Origin: Salinicoccus carnicancri Crm
GTDB taxonomy: Bacteria > Bacillota > Bacilli > Staphylococcales > Salinicoccaceae
NCBI RefSeq assembly: GCF_000330705.1
Contig: NZ_ANAM01000003.1
Coordinates: forward strand, 1 to 64,000
DNA length: 64,000 nt
Reading direction: 5' to 3'
Both the position numbers and the translations under genes were made by a program. Positions 16,469 to 23,866 of this stretch are shown piece by piece; position 1 is the first letter of the stretch; each line of letters begins with the position of its first letter. Under the pieces are notes generated by a model. It was not told the origin of the DNA, did not search any database, and was given only the letters and a program-made list of their open reading frames with translations.

Positions 16469-17383
16469 ATGCAGGAGTTTTTCAGCATCAGTCTCATCAT
16501 CACCCAGCATCTGAACCGGTCGCTCGGCGGGCGGGCGGGGGTCAGCCTGTCGAAGGTGTCCAAATACAAGCGCGGGCTGTCGCTTGAGGAGAACACGCAC
16601 ATTCTGCTGTCGGACCTCGGCGGCTCGATGGGCATCGATCAGGATTTCTCGCAGCCGCGCAATCCGGCAATCACATGCATGAACTACATGCTGTATGATT
16701 TCGGCGTCTTCAACCACCAGGATCTTTCCAACGTGTCGAAACTGCGCCGTGCGCTGAGCTTTTCGAATTTCCCGTGGATGAACTGCAACGTCACCCATCC
16801 GATGACAAAGGAGCCGTTCTTCGGCGAGCCGTACCAGGTGTTTAAGATCAACGGCATGAAGCTCGTCGTTGTGAGCGGCTACGGCGGGGACTTCATCCCC
16901 GAGGAGGGCGACCGGGATTCGACACTTTACATCTCGGGGCTCGGCAGCTCGGTGAAACGCTGGCTGCGCTATATATACGATTCCGTCGACCCCGATTACG
17001 TCATCGTCTGCATCTCCGACTGGGACGATGAAGCAGCCGCCGTCCTCCAGGATATGGAAGGTGTCGGGCTGGTCGTCACCGGCAGCCCCGAGCAGGAGGC
17101 AGGTGACGGTGAGGCGGATGGAGCGGATGCGGGCAGTGCCAGCGCCGTTCTGGGGCCGCGCATTTCAGACTCGAAATACGAGACGTTCAGTGTGCCGGAA
17201 GACGGCCGCGTGCCGATGTACCATCACCACCACAACAGCCAGGTGATGCACATCTCCCTGAACTTCAAAACCCGCACCAGCACATACGAATATCTCGGCC
17301 ACTCGGTCGCCTGTATCGATCAGGAAGTCTCCCGGCTCAGCGAAGACTACAACCTCCTGGATCTGGTGCACTATCATCTGTAA
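16469..17383 (+). CDS. Degenerate 5'-nucleotidase/phosphoesterase-like protein
   Basis: This is a 304-residue protein. The layout recalls the N-terminal domain of bacterial 5'-nucleotidases (UshA/YfkN type): a strand ILLSDLGGSMG (45-55), then YDFGVFNHQDLS (about 75-86, where a GNHEFD motif would be), NFPWMNCNV, PYQVFKINGMKLVVVSGYGG, and a final His-rich part (YHHHHNSQ). The usual metal ligands (DxH, GNHE, GHxH) are not all recognisable, so catalytic activity is doubtful. A Glu/Ala/Gly-rich insertion lies around 210-225. There is no signal peptide, whereas the classical enzymes are exported. It has a strong GGAAGGGG ribosome site at ATG 16469 and a good terminator. The family assignment is by eye only. 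Confidence 0.55.
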   Translation: MQEFFSISLIITQHLNRSLGGRAGVSLSKVSKYKRGLSLEENTHILLSDLGGSMGIDQDFSQPRNPAITCMNYMLYDFGVFNHQDLSNVSKLRRALSFSNFPWMNCNVTHPMTKEPFFGEPYQVFKINGMKLVVVSGYGGDFIPEEGDRDSTLYISGLGSSVKRWLRYIYDSVDPDYVIVCISDWDDEAAAVLQDMEGVGLVVTGSPEQEAGDGEADGADAGSASAVLGPRISDSKYETFSVPEDGRVPMYHHHHNSQVMHISLNFKTRTSTYEYLGHSVACIDQEVSRLSEDYNLLDLVHYHL

Positions 17384-17409
17384 GACACCCCCGCCGGGGT
17401 GTCTTTTTG
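17384..17409 (+). terminator. Terminator of the phosphoesterase-like gene
   Basis: GACACCCC (17384-17391) pairs with GGGGTGTC (17396-17403) followed by TTTTTGTT. Confidence 0.9.
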
Positions 17410-17436
17410 TTAATAAAAGCCGGGCGGCGGGGGGCC

Positions 17437-17811
17437 GCTCTTATCATCGATTGCGGATCGGGAATAAGCGACGGTCCGCTCTTATCATCGATCGCGGATC
17501 GGGAACAAGCGGCGGTCCGCTCTTATCATCGATCGCAGATCGGGAACAAGCAACGGGCCGGCTCTTATCGTCGATCGCGGATCGAGAACAAGCGACGGGC
17601 CGGCTCTTATCGTCGATCGCGGATCGAGAACAAGCGACGGTCCGCTCTTATCATCGATTGCGGATCGGGAATAAGCAAACGCCGGCTCTTATCATCGTTT
17701 TCGGATCGAGAACAAGCGGCGGCCGGCTCTTATCATCGATTCCAAAACAACAATAAGCAAACGCCGGCTCTTATCATCGATTCCAAAACAACAATAAGCA
17801 AACGCCGCCTC
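17437..17811. repeat. Nine-copy 41/42-bp tandem repeat array abutting NERD gene 2
   Basis: Units beginning GCTCTTATCATCGAT start at 17437, 17478, 17519, 17561, 17603, 17644, 17685, 17726 and 17767, with a broken unit at 17807; the period is 41 (twice 42). Units keep CTTAT near the start and ATAAG or ACAAG about 20 bases later, which can form a weak hairpin, and vary most in the linker. The period is not a multiple of three, so the open frames across it are not protein. On the minus strand the stop codon of the NERD gene (TAA, 17814-17812) is formed by the first repeat-like TAAGAGGCGG. There are no unique spacers, so this is not a CRISPR. Confidence 0.93.
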
Positions 17812-18855
17812 TTACAGATAATTCGCCTGCAGTTTATGCCTCCTTGGATGCGTTTCAAACATAAATTCCGGATCGTGTTCGTAATGTGAAGAATAGCCTC
17901 CGGCTTTTAAAGTTTTGACTGGATTATTATCAGCTATCCGGTAGTGGGTACGGGAACTGTTTGGGACAATGGGGAAATACTTTTTCATCAGCCGCTGGAC
18001 CCTCTGCAGATCCACTGATCCATCGAGAAAGTCGGAAATCTTCTTTTTCGTCACCTCCTCACCCGGGAACAGCACTGCGAAATCGACCACGGTGCGGACG
18101 ACCAGCCTTTCGACGGTCTCGGCATAGCCGCATCCGCGGCATATGGACACGAACCGTTTCATCTCCACGTCGAAACTTCCGCACCTAAAGCAGTTCACGC
18201 CCAGTCTGAGCCGCCCGTAATCAGTTTCCGGAACCGGATAGGGATCGGCGATGATGCGCCCCGCTATCTCCTCTGACAGGACTTTTGCGGAACGGCCGGA
18301 TGTATGGTTGCCGAGGCTGCGGAAGTACTGCTTCAGACGGTTCCGCATGATGAAATGCCTGGAGCCGCCGGCACCATCACTATCCCCACCCTCACCACCC
18401 CCGAAAATGAAATACGGATTGATGAAGACGATCTCCTTCTCAATATCGAATGGGAACCCCGACTCATTGCGGAGTTTCACAAGTTTCCCGGCAGCGCGGC
18501 TGAGCTGACTGACGGGATCCTCGGAAATCTGCTGGCCGCGCACCCTCCAGACCCCGTTCTCATACGAATAATTGCCGCTGTAATTTTTGATCTCATTCAC
18601 GGCCAAAACATTATCCGCCACGATCAGCGCATCGAACTGGACCTCACCGCCGCCGATCCGCAGCCATATATCCCGGAAAACGAAAAGATTGTCATGCCCG
18701 ACCGCATCAAGCACCGCATCATATTCACACTCGCCCGAATATCCCGACCGGTGCCGCCTGAGGTCTGCCGACTCCTTCCTATCAAGCTCCGCACGTCCCG
18801 ACAAAGTTTCAAAGTATACATGGTGCTTCGACCTGTTTCTCTCAGTAACGAACAT
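17812..18855 (-). CDS. NERD-domain, zinc-ribbon protein 2 (putative nuclease)
   Basis: This is a 347-residue paralogue of the NERD protein at 6248-7240. Key residues fall at the same numbers: GECEYD 41-46, D75 (QFDALIVAD), E88/K90 (NEIKNYSG) and DPVSQ 113-117. Zinc-ribbon cysteines are 222, 225, 239 and 242 (CFRCG...CRGCG). A Gly/Asp-rich insertion (about 151-165) is absent from the paralogue. The frame opens at TTG 18867, but that codon overlaps the GGAGG ribosome site; ATG 18855, five bases after it, gives the N-terminus that aligns with the paralogue. An inverted-repeat leader precedes it and the 41-bp array touches its stop codon. It is predicted to cut or bind nucleic acid; nothing more specific can be said. 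Confidence 0.8.
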   Translation of the reverse strand: MFVTERNRSKHHVYFETLSGRAELDRKESADLRRHRSGYSGECEYDAVLDAVGHDNLFVFRDIWLRIGGGEVQFDALIVADNVLAVNEIKNYSGNYSYENGVWRVRGQQISEDPVSQLSRAAGKLVKLRNESGFPFDIEKEIVFINPYFIFGGGEGGDSDGAGGSRHFIMRNRLKQYFRSLGNHTSGRSAKVLSEEIAGRIIADPYPVPETDYGRLRLGVNCFRCGSFDVEMKRFVSICRGCGYAETVERLVVRTVVDFAVLFPGEEVTKKKISDFLDGSVDLQRVQRLMKKYFPIVPNSSRTHYRIADNNPVKTLKAGGYSSHYEHDPEFMFETHPRRHKLQANYL

Positions 18856-18905
18856 ATCTGCCTCCAAACTTCATGATAAAAAGCTCTTCACCCTATATAT
18901 GCCTG

Positions 18906-18966
18906 AAAACGGCCGGTTTGATCTTTTCAGAATTAAAAAGGCAGATTTCGCAAAACCGGCACCGTT
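18906..18966 (-). promoter_or_regulatory. Inverted-repeat leader of NERD gene 2
   Basis: AAACGG plus CCGGTTT (18906-18919) is complementary to AAACCGG, a CA bulge, and CCGTTT (18953-18966). On the minus strand the structure ends next to a CATATATAGGGTGAAG element about 45 bases before the ATG of the NERD gene. It is equivalent in position and design to 6170-6214 and 4979-5021. Confidence 0.55.
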
Positions 18967-19033
18967 TCACTCCCATATCCCCGAATAATAGAAAAAATTG
19001 CCAAAACACACCGGAAATCCACCCTTGACACGA

Positions 19034-19069
19034 AAAAAATCCCGGCACCCTCACAACAGAGGGGCCGGG
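19034..19069 (-). terminator. Terminator of the DUF2187 gene
   Basis: CCCGGC-CCCTC (19041-19051) pairs with GAGGG-GCCGGG (19059-19069); on the minus strand an ATTTTTTTCG tract follows. Confidence 0.85.
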
Positions 19070-19092
19070 TCTCAACGCCAATATAAGAAATA

Positions 19093-19290
19093 CTATTCTT
19101 CTATGATCGTGTACCGTTTGTGGTTGACCACCGTCTTCTCGAACATCTCATGCTCGTCGAAGCTGTCGTTGATCGTGATGTCGACAATGACGGAATTGTC
19201 ATTCACCTTCTCAACCTTGCCTTTCATGCCGTCAAACGATACGATGTTGCCGACTTTCGCCGCAACTACTTCTTCATCTACATCTGCCAT
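19093..19290 (-). CDS. DUF2187-family small protein
   Basis: This is a 65-residue protein: a short acidic N-terminus, then a compact beta domain VGNIVSFDGMKGKVEKVNDNSVIVDIT followed by VNHKRYTIIEE. This is the pattern of DUF2187, a small KOW/SH3-like family conserved in Bacillus and Staphylococcus, with no established function. Ribosome site GGAGG lies eight bases before ATG 19290. A strong terminator follows the stop. Confidence 0.8.
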   Translation of the reverse strand: MADVDEEVVAAKVGNIVSFDGMKGKVEKVNDNSVIVDITINDSFDEHEMFEKTVVNHKRYTIIEE

Positions 19291-19442
19291 GCGTCATACC
19301 TCCACAACAATGATGTAAGACATTATACTACTTTTTGCAGCGTTTGTAATCAACATTCCGTCCGATTTACAAAATAATTGTTAACCGCTTACACCAATCC
19401 GGCGGGATGAAAACCCGCATCCGCTCGAAATACCGCCACCTG

Positions 19443-19973
19443 TCACCCGCGCAGCGCACCAAGCTTCGCCCGGGCACTCCGGCGCCAGTTCTTCACGCTC
19501 GACACGCTGAACCCGGAGGCTGCTGCTATTTCGACAACGGTGTAGCCGTCAAGTGTCAGCAGCAGCCACTGCCGTTCGCGCAAATCGAGCGTGCCCAGCA
19601 TGTCGCGGAGTTCGCCGAGGAGCACCGCCTCATTCCCGGATGCACCCGTATTCTCCATCAGGACGTCGTCATCGGTCGCACTGACGTTGTTCGTATAGCG
19701 CGACACGCGGCGGATCTCATCGATCATCCGCTGGTAGATGCGGGTGTAGACGAACTGCGACTCGGTTGCGCCGCGGGCGGCGATGTCGTCAAAAGTGGAT
19801 AATGCGTTGTACACCGCGAGCCGCCCGACCTGCATGTAGTCGTCCTGGTCGAAGCGGACATTCAGCCGTCCGATGATGCTCTGGATCATGGGTTCATACT
19901 CCATGATGCGCCGGTCGAACGCGCGGTCGTCCGCATCCATGTATTCTATGCCTTTATTATCAAAATCTGTCAT
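19443..19973 (-). CDS. sigH: Sigma-70-family factor, SigH/competence type
   Basis: This is a 176-residue small sigma factor. Region 2 is recognisable (YEPMIQSIIGRLNVRFDQDDYMQVGRLAVYNALSTFD, with the RIYQRMIDEIRR DNA-melting part), and region 4 ends with a helix-turn-helix (LDGYTVVEIAAASGFSVSSVKNWRRSARAKL). The size and style fit staphylococcal SigH, which drives competence genes. The divergent neighbour is comK, which strengthens that reading. The frame opens at 20030, but AGGAG six bases before ATG 19973 supports the shorter form. A perfect 16-bp palindrome (19987-20002) sits 14 bases in front of the start. The symbol is a best guess; an ECF-like role is the alternative. Confidence 0.75.
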   Translation of the reverse strand: MTDFDNKGIEYMDADDRAFDRRIMEYEPMIQSIIGRLNVRFDQDDYMQVGRLAVYNALSTFDDIAARGATESQFVYTRIYQRMIDEIRRVSRYTNNVSATDDDVLMENTGASGNEAVLLGELRDMLGTLDLRERQWLLLTLDGYTVVEIAAASGFSVSSVKNWRRSARAKLGALRG

Positions 19974-19986
19974 CACAATCTCCTGT

Positions 19987-20002
19987 GATGTATCGATACA
20001 TC
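19987..20002. promoter_or_regulatory. 16-bp perfect palindrome before the sigma gene
   Basis: GATGTATCGATACATC is its own complement and overlaps the leader just ahead of the ribosome site of the sigma-factor gene. It is a candidate operator for a dimeric regulator controlling the sigma gene, or both it and comK. Confidence 0.5.
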
Positions 20003-20125
20003 TGAAAGTATTTCCGGATGCACCCATCATAGCGCCGCCGGACGCCGGAAACGAATGTCACAGCCGTCCGGAATGGTCCCCCGGATGCTAATGAGTTAAC
20101 TATTTAAAATATTTTGTTAATTATA

Positions 20126-20154
20126 TGTTAAATAACTTGGAGTTGGGTTATAAT
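20126..20154 (+). promoter_or_regulatory. Probable comK promoter
   Basis: TATAAT (20149-20154) with a weak TGTTAA (20126-20131) 17 bases ahead lies about 44 bases before the comK start. The region from 20094 is very AT-rich with repeated GTTAA motifs, unlike the GC-rich surroundings, and suits a regulatory binding region. Confidence 0.45.
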
Positions 20155-20197
20155 TATCCTGAGTAACGGGCTAGACATAATAACATTGAGGTGAACC

Positions 20198-20698
20198 ATG
20201 AATCCTGAAAATCCGCTGAATGCCGGCGTGTTCTACATCGAACCGGTGCAGCATCCCGAGTTCCTCTGTCACATGGTATACAAGAACGGCCGCACACTGC
20301 CTTCGGCCAAACCGTCCGAATCACTGATCGATGCACTGCTGCTCCATACATACGGCTCGACCATCAAGGCGCGCCGCACCCACCTGAAAAAGGCGCATGA
20401 AATCCACAGGCAGGGGCCGATCATCCTCGATGAACAGCTGCAGTTCGTCCTGTTCCCGATTACGGTGAGCCGGCAGAGAAATCAGTTCTGGGTGAACCTG
20501 TACCACTTCCTGCGCTTCACGCCGGGGTCAGCCCCCGGCACGACCGTCATCCATTTCAGTGACGGGACGCGTGTGGACGTGCATGCGGATTTCGCATTTT
20601 GCGAGAAGCAGTACAGCAAGGCGCTTGTCGTCAACGACCGGCTGATCAAGATCAAGGAGCAGAACGCGATGTACGCCATCCGGCGAAGCTATACATGA
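20198..20698 (+). CDS. comK: Competence transcription factor ComK
   Basis: This 166-residue protein matches ComK. Diagnostic parts are a YGSTIKARRTHLKKAHEIHRQGPIILDE segment (the SS-YAGR..-SHKPPIMVD region of Bacillus ComK), FVLFPITVSRQRNQFWVNLYH, and VIHFSDGTRVDVHADFAFCEKQYSKA. ComK activates the DNA-uptake genes of natural transformation. Its N-terminus (MNPENPLNAGVFYIEP) and C-terminus are shorter than in B. subtilis, whose protein has an extra degradation tail. Start ATG 20198 follows TGAGGTGAACC. It is divergent from the sigma-factor gene, a pairing that may allow coordinated control. Confidence 0.85.
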   Translation: MNPENPLNAGVFYIEPVQHPEFLCHMVYKNGRTLPSAKPSESLIDALLLHTYGSTIKARRTHLKKAHEIHRQGPIILDEQLQFVLFPITVSRQRNQFWVNLYHFLRFTPGSAPGTTVIHFSDGTRVDVHADFAFCEKQYSKALVVNDRLIKIKEQNAMYAIRRSYT

Positions 20699-20797
20699 AG
20701 CTGCCCCGAAGTCACGAAACTTTCTGTAAATTATGGGCAATCGCTTTTATTTTCACGGCCAGTTTAGGATAATGGGTACAGGTGAGGGGGTGGCGCG

Positions 20798-22360
20798 ATG
20801 AAGATACTGGCGGCCGGCGGCATTTATATCGATATGGAAAACACGGACCACATCGAAACTGCCGGCGGATTCAAGATTGCATCACTCATCGGGCGATACT
20901 CCCGCAACGAAACTCATATACATACGAATTTCAGCACTGAAGAGACGAAGATCACAGGCGCCGTAAAGAAATCGCTGCATGCGGACGGTGTCGATACGCG
21001 GCGGGCCGGCAAGGTGTCGGCGGCATACGGACGCCTGTATGACAGCGGGTTTGACGCCGGCAGCAACAATTACGAAACGGTGAAGTCGGACCGGCGGTAC
21101 GGCCACTGGTTCCGGGATGCCGATGTGTTCGTGCTGTCGACGGACATCGCCGAGCGGGATTTCCGGGTACTCATGGCCGTCGCAAACAACAACGATATCG
21201 AAACACATGTCTTCACATGCGGCGAGTACCCGGTCACAGGCCGGCGGGGAAATGTCCATATCCATGCGCTTGACGGCACGGAACACAAGAAACCGGACTA
21301 CCACAACCAGCTCGACGCCATAATGGCCGTTCTGGCAGGTGCCGGCATCATCGGCCGGACCCCCGTTGAACGCGGCCCGGACGACATGCCGGGCACAGCG
21401 CTCCATGACGCGGGCCGCTTCTTTCTGCAGATTGTGTCCCTCGCCGTAGCCGCCGCCCTCGTCATACTCAGCGGGATGATGCTGCTCGAGCTGGGCGGGC
21501 CGGGGGAAGAATATGAAACCGACATTGACTGGCAGCAGCCGGTGGAGCATGCGGACTGTGCAACCATAGAAGAATGTAAGGAGACCGGCGACCGGTACCT
21601 GGATGATCTGTCGGAGTACATCGACATCGATGAGGAGCCGCATATCTTCATCGAGAACAGAAGCCGCACAGACTACATCACATACAGAGTGGACGACGAG
21701 CTGAGACTCGCGGATCCGGCGCATGAAAACACCCTGCCTGTCGGCACAGAGGAGGAATTCCGGGAGATCTGGGACATGTTCACGGCGATCATTCCGCCGG
21801 AACGCCTGGCCACGGTCACGGGCTTCGACCTGTTCTCGGACGGCGAGGGCAACACGCTCGCCTACGTCGACATACAAACAGACGGCACGACGCTCGGCGT
21901 CGATATCCGGGACAACACCAGCCGGGCGGCCCAGTACCGTACGCTGATCCATGAGTACGGGCATATCCATTCGCTCCCGGCCGGGGATTTCACGGACGGC
22001 TGCGGCACGGAACTAGACTGCCTGGAGCGGGACGCACTGCTCGGTGCCTACATCGAACGCTTCTGGAGCCAGTACGACGAAAAGTGGCTTGAGAACAAAT
22101 ACAAGTCGGATCCCGAAAAAGAGGCATTCTTCAACAACAACGCAGAAGACTTCTACGTGCCGTACCAGGCGCTGAACCCGAAAGAGGACTATGCAGTGAC
22201 ATTCACGGCATTCATCACAGGGACCATGCCGGAGACATCCCGGCCCGCGGACGTCAAAGTCCGGTCATTCTATGAAGACCCGGATCTCGCGGCGCTCCGG
22301 GTCGACATACTCAAAAACCTGTTAGCATACGAGGAAGAGAGGGCATCAGATGAAACTTAA
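20798..22360 (+). CDS. Kinase-like domain + membrane helix + HEYGH metallopeptidase
   Basis: This is a 520-residue protein of unusual build. Residues 1-190 look like a worn PfkB/ribokinase fold (MKILAAGGIYIDM, AGGFKIASLIGRY, LHADGVDTRR) but lack the GAGD catalytic motif. A membrane helix follows at 208-230. The outer part (from 231) is acidic and carries HEYGH (385-389), the HExxH zinc motif, with nearby acidic residues that could be the third ligand, so it is probably a membrane-anchored metallopeptidase. Start ATG 20798 has GTGAGGGGGTGGCGCG ahead. The next gene overlaps by 11 bases, so they form one operon. I know no named family with this architecture; the kinase-like assignment is tentative, the peptidase motif clear. 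Confidence 0.6.
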   Translation: MKILAAGGIYIDMENTDHIETAGGFKIASLIGRYSRNETHIHTNFSTEETKITGAVKKSLHADGVDTRRAGKVSAAYGRLYDSGFDAGSNNYETVKSDRRYGHWFRDADVFVLSTDIAERDFRVLMAVANNNDIETHVFTCGEYPVTGRRGNVHIHALDGTEHKKPDYHNQLDAIMAVLAGAGIIGRTPVERGPDDMPGTALHDAGRFFLQIVSLAVAAALVILSGMMLLELGGPGEEYETDIDWQQPVEHADCATIEECKETGDRYLDDLSEYIDIDEEPHIFIENRSRTDYITYRVDDELRLADPAHENTLPVGTEEEFREIWDMFTAIIPPERLATVTGFDLFSDGEGNTLAYVDIQTDGTTLGVDIRDNTSRAAQYRTLIHEYGHIHSLPAGDFTDGCGTELDCLERDALLGAYIERFWSQYDEKWLENKYKSDPEKEAFFNNNAEDFYVPYQALNPKEDYAVTFTAFITGTMPETSRPADVKVRSFYEDPDLAALRVDILKNLLAYEEERASDET

Positions 22361-23150
22361 AGTGAAGATCAGAGACACGAAGCTCACGATAGAGAAAGTG
22401 ACCATCGGCACGGACAGTACAGTGGATGCACTCATCACGGCACTCGCCCGGAAAAATCTCGTGAACGAAAGTTTCACCGGCGGTCTCAGAGTGAAGGGGG
22501 CGGAGGATGAAGATCTCATGTCCGTGACCCTGCACCACCTGTTCGGGGAAAGTGGGCGGGCCGAGATATACAACTCGGATATGTCGATTACACTGACCGA
22601 GAGCCGGGCGGAAGAGAATAACCTTGCCGGCCGCAAGCTTCTGGACTACTCCATGTTCATGGAGACGGTGGACAGGTTCCATGAACTCACCCGGACGACA
22701 TCCGTGGGGCCGGGGACCCTGTTCTACGTCCAGCAGCAGCAGAGGCAGTACTTCGTGCGTATGGATGGCACCGGGCTCGAGTTCTTCCATTTCAGGAACC
22801 AGTATGAGGATGCCTTCCGGAAATCGGACAGGCGGCCGTTCCTTGCGGTCGAACTGAAGACGCGTGAAGCACTGTCGCCGGATGAGCTCAGGTGGATCCG
22901 CTCCATCACTTTTCCGGCGAAGGAGAAGAAAAATCCGGTGATCCATTTTGACCCGGAGCGACTGAGCCAGGAAGTCATCGATGACATCAATGTGCTCATC
23001 CACCGGATTGTCGTCATCATCGGCCGTTTCAGGACCCGCGGCGAGGCGCTGGATGCTGCAACACCCCATATCCCCGCCTATGTGCAGGTCGGGGAGGAAT
23101 GTTCGGTGGGCTATATCCCAAAGGCGCAGCTTGAGCAGATCAGGAAGTGA
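22350..23150 (+). CDS. Unknown protein translationally coupled to the peptidase
   Basis: This is a 266-residue soluble protein without signal peptide or membrane segment; I do not recognise it. The first 80 residues (MKLKVKIRDTKLTIEKVTIG..., ending SITLTESRA) have the alternating pattern and length of a ubiquitin-like beta-grasp domain, a guess only. The middle (FYVQQQQRQYFVRMDGTGLEFFHFRNQYEDAF) is aromatic-rich and the C-terminus carries a long helix (SQEVIDDINVLIHRIVVIIGRFRTRGEAL). Its start overlaps the end of the preceding gene by 11 bases, so the two are probably made in fixed ratio and may act together at the membrane. The next gene (marR) has its own promoter. Confidence 0.7.
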   Translation: MKLKVKIRDTKLTIEKVTIGTDSTVDALITALARKNLVNESFTGGLRVKGAEDEDLMSVTLHHLFGESGRAEIYNSDMSITLTESRAEENNLAGRKLLDYSMFMETVDRFHELTRTTSVGPGTLFYVQQQQRQYFVRMDGTGLEFFHFRNQYEDAFRKSDRRPFLAVELKTREALSPDELRWIRSITFPAKEKKNPVIHFDPERLSQEVIDDINVLIHRIVVIIGRFRTRGEALDAATPHIPAYVQVGEECSVGYIPKAQLEQIRK

Positions 23151-23263
23151 AAGAATTCAAAAATTCAAATCATTTTTCCCTAAAATGTTTTTTTGTGCAT
23201 ACAGGTTGTGTATAATGATAGTAGAGTTATCACGAGTAAAATGTAAAGAAAGTCGGGAAGCCT

Positions 23264-23683
23264 ATGGACGTTACTATCGACACACGTAATCTGTGCAGAT
23301 ACATCTATCTGCTCAATGCGAAAATTGACCATCTTGCAGAGTTTGAAACCGACAGGGGAAACATCTCAAGGGATCAGCTGTACATCATAGAGATGATTTC
23401 AGAAGAACCTGGTATCACCCAGAAAAAGCTTGTGGAATGCTTCAAGAAGAAACAGACTTCCGTTTCCCGGGCGATTACGAGACTCACAGAGCGTGGTTTC
23501 ATCGAGAAAGAGTCCAATCCACAGGACAAGCGTGCCACACACCTCAATCTGACGGGTCTGGGAAAAAGGACGCTTGAAAATCTCGAGGGGGAAATATGCA
23601 AGCTGTCCGACCGTATCGTCGAAGACCTCGATGATGAGGAGAAGGCGGCCTTCATCAGGGCGCTTAAGAAGATCCATATATAG
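23264..23683 (+). CDS. MarR-family transcriptional regulator
   Basis: This is a 139-residue winged-helix regulator. The recognition region ITQKKLVECFKKKQTSVSRAITRLTERGFIEKESNPQDKRATHLNLTGLGK is typical of MarR, with the conserved D-x-R of the wing (QDKRA). Proteins of this family bind DNA as dimers and respond to small molecules or oxidation. It has a TATAAT at 23211-23216 and a strong terminator, so is monocistronic. It sits just ahead of the large surface-polymer locus and might regulate it, but there is no direct evidence. The ribosome site is weak (GGGAAG). Confidence 0.88.
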   Translation: MDVTIDTRNLCRYIYLLNAKIDHLAEFETDRGNISRDQLYIIEMISEEPGITQKKLVECFKKKQTSVSRAITRLTERGFIEKESNPQDKRATHLNLTGLGKRTLENLEGEICKLSDRIVEDLDDEEKAAFIRALKKIHI

Positions 23684-23693
23684 GGAGCGGGAA

Positions 23694-23727
23694 AAGACTC
23701 CGGGGACTGTGTTCCCGGAGTCTTCTG
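23694..23727 (+). terminator. Terminator of marR
   Basis: AAGACTCCGGG (23694-23704) pairs with CCCGGAGTCTT (23714-23724), then CTGATT. Confidence 0.8.
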
Positions 23728-23866
23728 ATTCCGGAGCGATTGTAAAGATTACGTAAAGAAGCGCGTTCCGGCCGGCTTTTAAATGACAGCCGGTGATGAA
23801 AGATGGTAAGATTTATCAAGTCGAAAGTAAAAATAATTCATCATCTGGATGGGCGGGGTGAAGCGC

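Noticed and set aside
17437-17811. CRISPR array
   Set aside because: Units are contiguous and related over their whole length; there are no unique spacers of constant length and no cas genes.
17407-17889. 160-codon open frame across the tandem array
   Set aside because: The repeat period is 41/42 bases, not a multiple of three, so the reading shifts between units; no ribosome site. The frame is a by-product of the repeats.
20882-21970. 362-codon open frame antisense to the peptidase gene
   Set aside because: It is the shadow frame of a GC-rich gene: its residues mirror the codon bias of the plus-strand protein and it has no ribosome site.
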